A DNA stretch of 64,000 bases from Thoreauomyces humboldtii (Eukaryota > Chytridiomycota > Chytridiomycetes > Spizellomycetales > Powellomycetaceae): NCBI GenBank assembly GCA_027596035.1, contig JADGJA010000018.1, positions 1 to 64,000 of the forward strand, read 5' to 3'. This document shows, in pieces, positions 22,729 through 34,113 of this stretch. Made by a program: the position numbers and the translations under genes. The notes under the pieces were generated by a model. That model saw only the letters and a program-made list of their open reading frames with translations, was not told the DNA's origin and searched no databases. The first letter of the stretch is position 1. Each line of letters opens with the position of its first letter.

Positions 22729-23466
22729 TTTCTGATTGTGAAGCTTTGTTAGGCTCCTGAAGCGACCATACGGGATGAGAGCTTTCCTATCTCCAGCCGC
22801 TCAGCAGAAACCCGGGGCAGACGAGATAATCGTCAGGGCCCTTTTGTAGCGACCCTTCTGGAATGCCTACTTCATGTCGATATCCCTTCCGAAGAGCGAT
22901 TGCCTCGACGCCTTTCCCAGGACATGTGCCTCGCCCGTTCCGGGTGTGATGGCTCCACTTCCTCAGCCAGCACAATGCGCCCAGAGATAGTATTTCTTCG
23001 AGCTCCTTTGGTAGAGCGAGGGCGCTTTCGAGGAGTCATCTCGTATTTCATGAGAGAAACGGTCGCGGCCTCGGTGGTCTCGTTGCACGCAGCCACGTAT
23101 CGGTGCCGTCCGAAGATCATTCCCGGGACATCCCACCCAGCTTTGCCGTCTATCTTTGCCGTCCACTCTTTTGATGCAAGCAGCGCCTCCACCAAGAATG
23201 ATGCTACTCACTTTGTTGATGATTCGAAAAAGGTTTCGTGCAGAGATCTAGCAACCGGATGCGAGTCCCTCTCTGAGAGAGACAGACTCTTTTGTTGTCG
23301 TGGAAACGTCTGGATCAAGTTGCACCGCCACCGTCTCTCCCGCTGCCCTCCGCCCAAACGCATCATATCATCTCAAAAGAGAGATCTTGCTTCCATTAAC
23401 CCCGGACCTTTAGCCAAACCTCCTCCCTCGGCGTTCAACACCCCGCAGAGGTCAGCAACTGGGATC
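22729..23466. other. Divergent upstream region of NAC-beta and TOM40
   Basis: A 738-bp region. A 107-codon minus frame (23195-22872) and a plus frame running into TOM40 are open, but they overlap each other and show no family features. Probably promoter and leader sequence for both genes; a small minus-strand gene cannot be excluded. Confidence 0.4.
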
Positions 23467-24879
23467 ATGTCGTCGACACCAGCAATGTCTCCCGCTCCGC
23501 CCATGTCCGACTTTTCAACCGCCTTGCCGAGCAAGACCGCTCCCAGCGTCCCTGGGGTCGCAGCCGGTGGTTTCCTCGACCGTATCGCTGCCTTCCGTCA
23601 CAGCCTGAACCTTCCTTCTCCGGGCTCCTGGGAGGGTTTGCACAGGGAGATGAAGTGTGAGTTCTGACCGGGGCAAAAGCAGCGGACCGACAATGTGCTT
23701 GACACCACGGGATCCATGGGCCGCAGGCATAGATCCTGTTGCTAACTATGAACGTATTCCTCCTCGTGCAGCCGTGCAGCCCACCAACTTCATGGTCGAG
23801 GGAGCAAAGTTTGACTTGACTTCGGTCCTCTCGCAGAACTTCACCGTCATGCACTCTTTCTCTTGGGGATCAGCCCAGTACCCCCCGAGCTACCACTTCG
23901 GCACCATGTATGCCAGCGGGAAGGTATGAATCTTGGGCTTCTCGAAGTTTCGCGGTCTTTGGAAGCCTTTTAAGCTTACCATGACCTATAGATGATGATG
24001 CACGGTCAGATCGACGATCAGGGTGGTCTCCAGGCTCGCGCGCATTACAACTGGGCGGTACCTCCGGCACCCGCCGCGGCGACGGAACCTTTTGACCCCA
24101 CCAAGCCTGTTGACGAGCAGAATGTTATGCCCGAAGTTCCTCGCCAGGCGTCCACCTCCAAGGTCACTGGCCACTTCTCGCCCGCTGCCGGTCAGAACAT
24201 GGTCCAGCTCGAGCACGACCATCTCGGTTCGGATTACTCAATCAACGTCAAGGCCATCAACCCCAACCCCTTCGACAAGACTCCGTCCTGGGGTCGTCCT
24301 GGAACCAGCTCTACCACGGGTGTCTACCAGCTTGCCTACCTGCAGTCCCTTACGCCGACGATCTCGGTGGGATCGGAGCTTGTCTACCAGCGCATGGCGC
24401 CCGAGTCCGAGGAAACGGCTCTCTCGTACGCCTTCCGATACGCTCCCGAGTCCACCTCGCCCGTCCCGCCTCCGTCGACGCTCCCCATGGGCATGCCCTC
24501 GCCCTTCCCCCCGGTCGACCCCAAGGCGGCCAGCCAGGTCTTCACAAGCATCTACTCGCCTGCCACCGGTCTCCTTCACTCGTCTTACTGGCGACGTGTG
24601 AGCCAGCGTCTCGAGGTCTGCGCTGAACTCCAGCTGCTCATGACCGCTGCTGGCAAGATGGGACCTGGTCGTCGGGAGGGTCTCGCCTCTGTTGGATTCA
24701 AGCTCGACACCATCAACTCCACCATCCGCGCCATGGTCGACACGACCGGTCGTCTCAGCGCCATCCTCGAGGAGCGGATAGTCGGAGGCATCGCGTTCCA
24801 GCTCTCGGGAGAGCTCGACTACGCCAAGGGAGGCGGCGGCCAGGGCCGCGTCGGCATCGGATTTGTTATGGAGGCGTAG
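23467..24879 (+). CDS. TOM40: Mitochondrial import receptor Tom40
   Basis: Three exons: 23467-23656, 23772-23923 and 23992-24879, 409 residues, phases close. After a Pro/Ser/Ala-rich N-terminus (about 45 residues) come the Tom40 landmarks LPSPGSWEGLHREMK, PTNFMVEGAKFDLT and HSFSWGS, then a 19-strand porin-like barrel with a final FQLSGELDYAKGGG strand and a short C-terminus. Tom40 is the channel of the TOM complex in the outer mitochondrial membrane through which almost all nuclear-encoded mitochondrial proteins pass. A Pro-rich loop near residues 255-280 is an insertion between strands. Three in-frame ATGs begin exon 3, but splicing makes them internal. Confidence 0.96.
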
Positions 24880-25178
24880 GAACAGAGGTGTCCAAACCGA
24901 CGAACCTGTATCGACATGAAGAAATTACACAGTTTTCCACTTTAGGATAGCAAGAAAAATGTATCGGCAGAAGCAGTTATCGCTGTTCCGCCAGGGGAAA
25001 CGACACCATAGAAGCTCTTTACATATGATGAACCCATTGCTGTTTTCGTATCACTTCTTTTTCCCAATGCTCTACGGGGTCCAGGTCCTTTCATTACAAT
25101 CTCACATTTTTTTTTCCAACGTTCCAAATCTGTTGTCCTACTTGCAGTTTCCATCACCGGCATTCCGTCGCGAAATCG

Positions 25179-27695
25179 TCAATGCCAGGCATTCTTGGCC
25201 TGGATTTCCGCATGGCTTTCTCCATCCTCTTCGTCATCCTCGATTTCGATAGTCCGGCCTTTCTCGAGTGCCTTCCCCTCGACCTTCACGTTGCCTCCGA
25301 CCTCCTTGGCCTCAATCTCCTCGATGAGTCTCCGACTAGCCAGGATGGCGCTCTTGACCGGCACGCTCGTGCGAAGCTGTCCATCAGGAAGCAACGTGTT
25401 CTCGATGCTCGCGGCGGGCACATCCAGGAGTTCACGCTCTGCGGATGCGGTGGCATCGGATCGGATGGACCTGTCGATGGCGTGGTCGGAATGGTCGTCA
25501 TTGGCGCTCGTGTTGCCGTACATTGAGTGGACGAGACGTTCGGCTTGGTGACCTGGTGCCATCGTGCTAGACGAATGGGAGAGGAGGTCTTGGAGGTCTC
25601 GGAGCGAGGACGCCATGTCGGGGTACGACTGCTGGGAGGTCTCGGGTGCGCGGGTTTCTGAGAGTGTGGGGTGGTCTTGGTGCTCTGAGTCGACGATCTC
25701 GTCGAGAAAGTTCCTGTATCTGTCTGCTAATGACTGTGGTGTTTCGGTGTCGTCGTTCGAGGTGGATCGGAACTCCTGATCGTCTCGGGCAATCTCTTCC
25801 AGGATGTCTCCGTGAACGAGCGGTCCTGCGACGTCCGGCGTCCGATCCTGGGAATCCTGGGATTCAGCAGCAATCTCCTCCAACAGATCGGCAGAGGAAT
25901 CCCGCACGGGTTCCTCTGGCTTTTCCTTCCTGGGAGGGCGGATTCGCAGCTTGTCATTCTCGGTCGCCTCGAAAGTTCCCTGTTCCTGCTCCGTATCCTG
26001 AATCCTGATCTCGGTGACATCTGGCACCGGAGTCTCGTCCTCCACGATCTCCTGAATGCCGCTGCTGACGGTAGCCGCACGACGATCGGATCGGGAAGCC
26101 CAACCAGGCGTTCCGAAGGAGACTGTGGCAGGGACGGCGGGGGCCACCTCCTGCACGGGCTCATCATCTCTTAAGACAGTCTCGAGGGGCGGAATTCCTG
26201 AAGGTCCACTGAAGTCTGCTACCTCATGATCATCCTTCTTCTCATCCTCATCATCAGCTTCGTCTCCCTCTTCGTCATCGTCCGAGTCTCCTCCAACGAC
26301 CAACTTCTTTCCGGTGGTCGATAGCTCCGTAAACCGCCGGATGGGAGCGTGGGCGTCAGATGGGGCAGCGTCAGCGGCAGGCGCGAGGTCACTGGAAGGA
26401 GGTGCGTCGTTGCTGTCGTCCTCGATCTTTTTCAGCATGGTCTCACGGAGGTGAGTAAGTCCTGGGTTGTAAACTGGAGTGGGCTCTTCGCCGTAGGTGG
26501 CGCGTCGCCGCCCCCGCGCGTCCTCCTGAAGCTTCCTCAACGCTATAGGTACATCATTGAAGAGGGGTAAGCGATATTTCTCAAGGGTTCCGAGCAGCGA
26601 AATCGGCAGTACCTTCGAAATTTCTGTTCTGTTCGTCACGATCAGCATTGCGTTGACGTTCGCGTTCGTCGCGCTCCGCGTCGGCTCCACCGCGTGCCCT
26701 GGGAGATCAGCATGAAGCAGTAAGCTGACCGGTCTTTACCAACTTTTTGGTAGCAAAAGGCGTACCAAGCTTCCACAGCCAGTCTCTCTTTGTCAAATAC
26801 GGGACGGTCATCGAGATACGTCAATGTCTTTATGCGAGAAATCAGAACGCGTCGATAGTTCTTGATTTTCGAGATCACTGGGTTTGACATGAGGTTCAAG
26901 ACAGCCTGCGCGTGAAGGGTTGCGGTTTGAGTCGACTAATAGCAGAAAACAAGCAGGATATATGTGAAGTTCTTACCAGGTTGGGCATATCAAACAAGAC
27001 ATCCATGATCTCCGGGTCCTCCAACTTGTTTCCACTCAAGTCCAGGATGGATATGCTAGGACATTCCCTCAGTCCCTCCACATCCTCCCTCTTTGTCAGA
27101 AAGTTGTTGGCAAGCTGTAAAGTCTTCAGCTGCCCGACAACCCCCAGACCTCCCACGCTCTTGATGAGGTTGTTGTCCAGGTTCAAGGTATCCAACAGAT
27201 CAAGGCCGTCGAGACCTTCGATCTTCTCGATGCAGTTCTGGGACATGAAGAGACATCGCAGCTCCTTTGCGGCCTCGAGACCTGACATCTCCGAGATGCC
27301 GTTGCCTTCCAGCCACAGCGACTTGAGACCCGTGTAAGGCGCAAGGTTCTCGATCTTTGCGAACCCTAATCGTTTCGACGCTGGGGTGTCAATCCGCTGC
27401 GGATGATAAGATGCGGCCAGACCACGTTTCCGATCATGCTTACCTTTGAAGTGCAGGTACATCTTGTCATTGAGTTCGGGAGTCTGGTACAGCTTCTGCT
27501 CGCGACAGAGTTGGAGGAGGTAGCGAGGGGTCATCAACGTACTCCTGCATTGGGGAGTTGGTGGTGCGAATTGGATCCCTGAAGCAGGCCTGCCGTAACC
27601 CGATCAACGTACCCGTGCTCGTCCACTTCCTTTGCCTCCCTACGGGAAGACCATGGCCGATACCCTGACATTGGCGCTGTTGAGTCGGCTAGCAT
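25179..27695 (-). CDS. DNAAF1: Dynein axonemal assembly factor 1 (DNAAF1/LRRC50/ODA7)
   Basis: Six exons: 27695-27613, 27544-27444, 27365-26977, 26905-26766, 26698-26613 and 26542-25179, 720 residues, all phases closing. The family opening [16 protein letters not shown] and YLHFKG leads into leucine-rich repeats (about residues 60-185: [48 protein letters not shown]) and the LRR cap [22 protein letters not shown], then [15 protein letters not shown]1 acts in the cytoplasm to preassemble outer-arm dynein before it enters the flagellum. The C-terminal ~450 residues are acidic and repetitive. The start used is the ATG at 27695; translation from an internal ATG at 27534 would also fit the family. 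Intron 27443-27366 is 78 nt, in frame and stop-free. Confidence 0.93.
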
Positions 27696-27875
27696 CTCTC
27701 TCCGTTGTGTGGTATGTTCCGCAGTCTGGATTGGGGATGGTGAGTGTTCCAACGCGTCGTCTGAGGCCTCTGCCGCCCCACGCGTGAGTCATCAAACCTC
27801 TCAGGCTCTCCTCAGCTGGGAGTATAATAACGTTCCGACAGCGACCATCGATCCGCTCACATTCGTATTCCAGGG
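27696..27875. promoter_or_regulatory. Bidirectional promoter region of DNAAF1 (-) and ARL6 (+)
   Basis: Only 180 bp separate the two start codons of a dynein-assembly gene and a BBSome GTPase gene, so their transcription probably depends on one shared region. I looked for the RFX X-box palindrome used by animal ciliary genes and did not find a convincing copy. A TATA-like tataata sits near 27832-27838, about 40 bp upstream of the ARL6 ATG. Confidence 0.5.
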
Positions 27876-28749
27876 ATGGGACTTTGGGCAAACTTCCTCA
27901 CAAGCATCGGCTTGCAGCGTCGGAAGGTCTCAATCCTGATACTAGGTGAGAGCGTTCCAGTCGAGATGTGAAACATCTGCAACCAGCTGCTTTCTACTGC
28001 TTCTCACATTTCTCCTCACTTGTCAAACTTTTCAGGTCTCGACAACAGCGGCAAAACAACTCTTATATCCCACTTTCTACACCCACCCGGAGGCTCTCTC
28101 GATCAGCAGGATGCACCCATTATCATGCCTACCGTCGGACTCTCTTTGGAGCGTTTTGCGTTCGGCAACCTCGCTCTCACGGTCTTTGACATGAGTGGGC
28201 AGGGGCGATATCGTGAATTTTGGTAAAATCCGCCATTCCCTTTCAGTCCTCGGCTCAGCAATCGCGCTAATACTAAGTGGACTAGTGTTGCTCGATGTTC
28301 ATAGGGAGTACTATTACGGAGACGCCGACGGGATAATGTGGGTACTAGACAGCACCGATACAGATCGAATCGGCGTCGTTCATGAGGAGCTGTGGCGGAC
28401 ATTGTCGCATAAAGGTAAGCATGTGAGACATTTTTTTTGGTGGAACAGGATCGTTCGCTTGCTTATCAAGTAGTTCCTCGACAGACATGCAGGTGACGAA
28501 ACCTCCCATCCTCTTTTTTGCCAACAAGATTGACTTGCCAGGATGCATGACGGGAGAGGAGTGCTCGGCAGCACTGCGGCTAGATACCATCCGGGATCGC
28601 AACTGGAATATTATGTAAATTCAGGAGATACGAAATGTTATGCGAGTCCTGACTGATTATTCTTGCACCCTAGACCGGCCAGTGCCATCAACGGGGATGG
28701 CTTGACCAAAGGATTGGAGTGGCTGGCAGCGGAAATCAATGCACGGTGA
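27876..28749 (+). CDS. ARL6: ARL6/BBS3 small GTPase
   Basis: Five exons: 27876-27945, 28036-28222, 28305-28414, 28485-28614 and 28674-28749, 190 residues. It has a Gly2 for myristoylation, a P-loop GLDNSGKT (residues 24-31), a switch-1 region with PTVGLSLE, the ARL6-typical G3 block FDMSGQGRYREFWEYYYG, and the G4 motif ANKIDL. The close SAINGDGLTKGLEWL matches the SAxxGEG G5 region. ARL6-GTP recruits the BBSome coat to membranes at the base of the flagellum to export signalling proteins. The FDMSGQGRYR motif separates ARL6 from other ARLs. It is head to head with DNAAF1, consistent with coordinated flagellar expression. Confidence 0.93.
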
Positions 28750-29203
28750 ATGATGGAGGAACTTGCATACTCAGGTCCAGCGCCAATCCATAGAAATTGG
28801 CAGCGGGCTGATTCCCATTCCAAGAGAGTTTCTTGCTTTTCTTGGACCGTCCTTCCACATTACGGCGCGGTCAGAGCCAGTGGCAAGAACCTGTAGCTCC
28901 TTGTAGGCCTTGTATCTGCTAATAAAATGCATCGTACCATTATTGTAACGGGAACGATCGACAAGGGTCTTGCCTGAGGTTGAAAGTCTGCTTGGACTCA
29001 TTTGGTAAGCAAGGGCTTGGACAGCGCTTTCGTTCTCTCTCGGACAATTTCAGCGGCAAGGCACTCTTCACGTCCCAGCGAGGCTTCACGACCCTCCGTC
29101 CGGAAATAACAGGGCGTGAAGGGTCTCGTACATCACTGCATACTCTTTCTGAACTGTCTCTCTCGAACCTTTCGACTTCCTTGCGCGTCCCGCCCGCCAA
29201 AAC
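28750..29203. other. Intergenic region with unassigned minus-strand ORF
   Basis: A minus frame at 29001-28771 contains a WD40-like phrase (LQVLATGSDRAVMWK), but no adjoining exons or repeats could be joined, so it is not called a gene. It may be a relict or chance. The rest is probably ARL6 3' UTR and the promoter of the next gene. Confidence 0.35.
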
Positions 29204-32200
29204 ATGGGCATCTTCTCGAGGAGCAAAAAGAAGAACGCCGGAGATGAGGACCACACGCCACCAGCAGATGCTTATCCTTCCTCACTCCAGCACCAGCCCA
29301 ATACGGGGATTCCAGACTTCGACAACCAACCCGTGCGCCAGAATGAGGGAAGAAGACAGCCCGTGGAGCCCTTAGTCGAAGAAGATGGTTTCGGAGGTGC
29401 GACGGGAAACACATCGGCGTTTGATCCCGACAGGCCGATCCAAGGGCGAAAGGCAGGAGGAATGGGCGGAGGAATGAGCGAATACCCAGCAGACGAAGAT
29501 CCTGACTCCAGGTGGCGAGCGAACGAACCGGTAGGCACTAGAAAAAACCGGCCGATTGATGAGGAAAGTGTAACTGATAGCTTTCGAGCTGTTGCGAAGA
29601 TGGAAGGGGAAAGGGCTGAACCACCTCGAGGACGTGACCTGGCTCCACGCCCCGCCAAGCCAAAAGTGGTGAAATCTCGCAGTCGGCCGCCGGGATCCAT
29701 GGACCAACCGCCTGCTGAGATCCCAGGGGACGAGAAGGGTGACCCATCGACAGCTGTTCCACCTCCTGGAAAGACAAGGCTTGCTCGCTCACGGAGCAGA
29801 CCGCCAGCAACAGTTCCATCCGATGAACATCCGTCAGAACAGTCCGTCGGCCCCTTGCAGGAAAAAACGAGGCTCGCACGTTCAAGAAGCAGACCGCCAG
29901 CGGTAAATCCGTCCGATGAACTTCCATCGGAACAGCCCGTCGGCTCCTTGAAGGAAAGAATGAAAGCAGGGAGGATGGCTGCTGCCGGTGCTGTCGCACC
30001 TGAAAATCCCGGACCGGTAGTAAAGGAATCGCCACTCTTGGCCCCGGAAGACAGAGTGGAGCCAGCGCAAAGACGGGAGCCAAAGCCGCCTACAATAAGA
30101 CCTCCGAAAGCAGCTGTGGCTTCCGATGACTCACCCGCCTTCACAACGGACGCCTTTGAGGAGGGGGAGGCCGGACCTCGGTCTGAAGAACCTCCTGTGA
30201 CCTCCAAACCGAATGTGCCCAGCTATATGCAACGGACAGAGGCCTCCAGGGCCAAAGTATCAGCCCACGTGGCCCAAATCGAAGGCAACTCCGTCAAAGT
30301 CCCGACGCAGAAGATTGCTCCCAAGCCTCTTACACCCACCCGTCGGGTCGGATCCGCCGGCCGTCGACGAGTGGTGTTCCCCACAAAGACCCGGATTCCC
30401 TTGCTCAAGACCAAAGCTCGACAGCCCTTCGAAGCTGATCGACTGCTCTCCTCTCTCCATGATCTGGCGAGCAAACATCGGGAGCTTGGCGCTGCTGTCG
30501 CGGATCGAGAGGACGAAGGGAACGAGGGAGGAGATCACGTGAGAAAACTGCATCATGAGAAAGCGACCCTGCATCGACAAGTCACTAGTCTGCAGAAAAG
30601 GGTTCAGAGGGAGGTCGAGAGAGCAAAACCGCTGCCAAAGGTTACGACCGTCGTCCCAACAAGTATAGAGGTTCATACCAGAACTGCCACGTAACCTACC
30701 TTTGAAATGCCTGCTGACCGAGAATGCACATTGCAGGCAAATCTCAACCTACGATACCAGTTCAAGAAGGCGCTAGATCACGAGCGGGAAAAATACCATC
30801 GCCTAGAAGATGAGAACCGACAGCTCGCCATCCGCGTCAAAGATCTAGAAAGCCAGAGTAAGTATCCGGTAGTTCTGATATCATCCAACGCTGACGTTAC
30901 TGCTACTATCAGAAGCTGCCACCAAACGCTCTCCATCGTCGGCATCCAACCTCCACCGGTCGAACGAGCTCGCCCTACTACGCAAAAAGTTGAAAGACGC
31001 GGAGGCGGCGAACCGACGTCTCGCAGAGCAGGTTACGCTCACGCAACGACAGCTCGAGAAGGAGGCGGAAGCGAAGGCAAAAGTGGACAAAGAGCACGAT
31101 AACTTGAGGCATCAGTTCACGCATATGAGGGGGATGGATCTCGCAGGAGTGACTTCGGGCGTTGCAAGTGAGGATGAGGGAGCGCTTACGACGAAGAAAG
31201 GATTCAAGCCGGGGGCAATAGCCGGCGAGGGAGTGAGACAGAAGAAACCGCCAGCTTTCAGACTTTCAAAGCCGATGGTGGAGAGAAGCTCGGTGGATGA
31301 TGCAAACGTCAACGACGCTGTTGAGGTTAATCCATGTCCCTCACCAACCGCACAAACGTAAACTGAATTTCCTTTTAGCAGCCGAGACGTGCTCTACCGC
31401 CCCGAATATCACGGAACCTTGGTGGAAAACGGCCGGAACATCCAGATTCCCAGAGGTAGGAGCACATTTCACCTGGCAGAACTATTGGCCATTAGACAGC
31501 GGTTTGACTTGGGCACCTTTCTTAGAATCGACCAAGCTCTGGATGAAAAACCTCGCTCTTTGACTGAGTATGAGATATTTCATGTGGAGGATGGAAACTA
31601 GTCTTGCTATTAACTACTCTTCCACTTTACGTAGTCAACCTACCACCACGGACGGTCCGCCTGCCGAGGATCAATCAAACCAGCCGAAAAGGTATTCCCG
31701 TCTCTTCTGCCCCCTTCACAACTCTTCTCACTCAATTATCGTTCACTTCCAGCAAACTTCCCAAGGTCTTCCGCAAAGGAGGCGAGCGCCAACGCTCGGT
31801 GCTTGCAAATCTGGATCGAGACCTCCGCGAGGCTGGATCTTTGATCGACTCCATGGATCAGGACCTTCTTCGGGCAGCCGATACGCGAAAACGTCAGCGA
31901 TGGCCTACGGGTGGCAGCAGCAACATCGCTGGTTCCGATACCGAGGACGATGGGAAACTGCCGCCCCGGAGGGAAGAGAGAAAGAGGCCGGCGAGACCTG
32001 TTGTGGACGTCGGGGAAGACCTGCTCGGAGAGAAACCTGGCGACGGCAAAGAGCCAGCATTGCCTAGGATGGAAGAGGAGGATGGTGCAAGGGAAGGCAT
32101 CGGTGGTGGTGGTGATGCGAGGATGCGAGATGCGAAGATTCGAGTTGAGTATGATATATGGGTCAAGCATAAGAAAGGGGAAAAGAAAGGGATGATGCAA

Positions 32201-32218
32201 GAGGAAACTGGGGAATAG
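29204..32218 (+). CDS. Unrecognised coiled-coil protein with Arg-Ser-rich tandem repeats
   Basis: Exons: 29204-30640, 30737-30857, 30913-31325, then about 31379-31567, 31635-31691 and 31753-32218. The N-terminus (MGIFSRSKKK) is basic; residues 150-260 hold Arg-Ser/Pro repeats; residues 420 to about 590 form coiled coil (ALDHEREKYHRLEDENRQL, LLRKKLKDAEAANRRLAEQ). Exon 4 encodes a compact block (LYRPEYHGTLVENGRNIQ ... HLAELLAIRQRFDLG) and the tail has more charged helix. The joins 4-5 and 5-6 close well (GA+T and AG+C). Exons 3 and 4 do not: the obvious donor (31326) is phase 0 while exon 4 needs phase 2, so this junction is unresolved. No named family recognised. A centrosomal or cytoskeletal scaffold is possible but not shown. 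Confidence 0.55.
29771..29956 (+). repeat. Two tandem 93-bp coding repeats
   Basis: Two in-frame 31-codon units at 29771-29863 and 29864-29956 share KTRLARSRSRPPA at the start, PSDE.PSEQ in the middle and VG.L.E at the end. A more diverged third copy (KSRSRPPG) precedes them near 29669. They lie inside the coiled-coil protein gene and are likely to vary in copy number. Confidence 0.8.
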
Positions 32219-32300
32219 CATAGCTCCAGGTAGACAGTGATTCCCGCGATTGTTCCAAATATGTATGGGAAACTACTTCAAGAGTCTCCAGAACCTGAGC

Positions 32301-34113
32301 TCAGCGCACCTTGAAATGGCCAATCACCTCTTTGCTCAGTTCCGCGAGCTTTTCCCAGTTTCCGCCGCCCGCGCTATCTCTGCTGATCCGAACCGGATTG
32401 ACAAGATTGCCGTCACCCTTCCATTCTCCAAACATCAACAAGCTTCTGCTCCCATCCCACTCCCTCTTGCAAGCCAACCTCGTCCCATGATACAGCTCGG
32501 CTTGTCGAATCAGAAACGGAACCAGCGGTGTCCGATCCTCGACAGTAAGCTCTCCTCCGTTGATTGCGACATCCCAATCCTTGCGTCGGATAGCGGGAAT
32601 TTTGTAATCGACGGGGTATTTGTCAACAGGTGCACCCTTCAACCAAGCCCATGTGAAGACCGAGGCAAAGTGAGATTGGAGAACCTCGACGGGTCTGGAA
32701 TCGGTGGCAGGCGAAGAACGTTGAGGAGCAGAGAACTGCAGGACAGTCTGCATACTGTGACCAGGGGCGAAACTTGGAGAGAGCACGAACACTCGACGCT
32801 TGATCTCCGAATCCCATGTGCATTCGTAGGTGGTCGGAAGGGTTGTCAACGATGGTGCGTAACTTGCGTGCGGGATTGAGATCTGGGGATTTTCGATAGC
32901 AAGTGAGACCAAGACCAACCGTTGAACACCGACGAAAACGATGAACCTTACCGGACAAATCCACCGCTTCCATATGGCGCGGTCGTTCGATTGGTACCAT
33001 CCGGTCGCCGTCGTCTATTAAGACGCGGTCAACTTCTGGAATAACATCGACTTGGAAGCATTGAAATTGGCATACCTTGTAGAAAAGCTCCGGCTTCACA
33101 TCATTTCCAGGCCCAAGATATCGATCCAGGATCTGCTGATTCTCCTCATCAGGCGAATGCACTCCCTTTAATTTAATCCGCTCAGCTCTTACTTATGTGA
33201 CTGGCTCAAGAGAAAAAAAGCTTACCTCCAGAACTTTCACTCTTCCCTCTTCCAATGCGTCGCAAAACCCGTCGGCAGTCAGAGTTGCTCCGACAAGCTC
33301 ATCCTCGACATCGAAGAGAATAGTTTTTGAGAGACAGAAAGCATCCACTTCGGTCATTGCGACTGGTTCGGCTTCCCCGTCGGGATAGATCCCTTTGGCA
33401 AAGACATACTCGGTGGGAGCGGGAGCCAAGATCTTTGTGATGTCCGACCAGAATTCGGCTGAGACGCAACCAGGAGGGACGATCTCGGTATGCGGCGGGA
33501 CGCCTTCAAACTTGTGCTTTGCGGCAGGAGAGCGCATCGGCGTGGAAGCAAGGCGTGCAGCCGCTATCGAATCCAGTTTGTTAGGAAAGAAGGCCATCAC
33601 ACAACGTTGCATTGCCTTGTCGGACCCTTGCCATCCATCAACCTCGAAGTGCTGGAATGCATCATGATAATGGCTGCTTCTACTTGTATCGGTTCCGGTC
33701 TCGTTTGACACGTCGCTTGAAGAAATGACAACCTCCGCACCGTCGTGGACGTGGATCGCACTGTCGTTCCTCCCATCCACCATGAGCTTCACGAACCGCA
33801 TCTTTGCACTGGGATCACACTCGAGGATGATCGCGAATGGCTTCTTTCCGGATCCCGACCGTTTTGAGAACAGTTTCGATAGCGTTTGTTCGTGGGCCCG
33901 CTTGACATCTGCGAGCTTGCCTCTAATCTCGATGTTCTTGGGACGGTAACACGAGGTTGATATTTTCGTATCCGTGAGTTGGGCCAGTCTGTCGACGTCT
34001 TTGCCACCCCTGCCGATAAAAGGAGCGAGCAGGCCGTGTGGGACAGAAAAGCGATGGGTGCGTTGCGACGTTGTGGGACTCGCGCCAGTGATAGTGGAAC
34101 AAGTGGCCGGCAT
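32301..34113 (-). CDS. Unrecognised protein with an N-terminal KH domain
   Basis: Exon 1 is 34113-33226 (296 residues) and exon 2 starts at 33165 after a 60-nt intron. A KH-type RNA-binding fold is visible at about residues 22-80: a hydrophobic strand, the GxxG loop in LLAPFIGRGGKDVDRL and the helix VKRAHEQTLSKLF. The remainder is globular, with phrases such as RCVMAFFPNKLDSIAA and FVFAKG-like strands that I do not recognise. The last coding block (about 32885-32301) contains YECTWDSEIKRRVFVL and FTWAWLKGAPVDKYP. The junction between exon 2 (donor GTAAGG at 32951) and this block does not close in phase, so its exact start is open. Start taken as the first ATG in frame. Function unknown; RNA binding is inferred from the KH motif only. 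Confidence 0.5.

Noticed and set aside
22872..23195. 107-codon minus-strand frame upstream of TOM40
   Set aside because: The composition is not absurd for a protein, but no family, no intron support and an overlapping plus-strand frame; left as intergenic.
27696..27875. RFX X-box between DNAAF1 and ARL6
   Set aside because: No half-site pair close to the palindrome consensus was seen on inspection.
28771..29001. WD40-like phrase LQVLATGSDRAVMWK on the minus strand
   Set aside because: A single weak repeat with no neighbouring exons; cannot be distinguished from chance or a relict.
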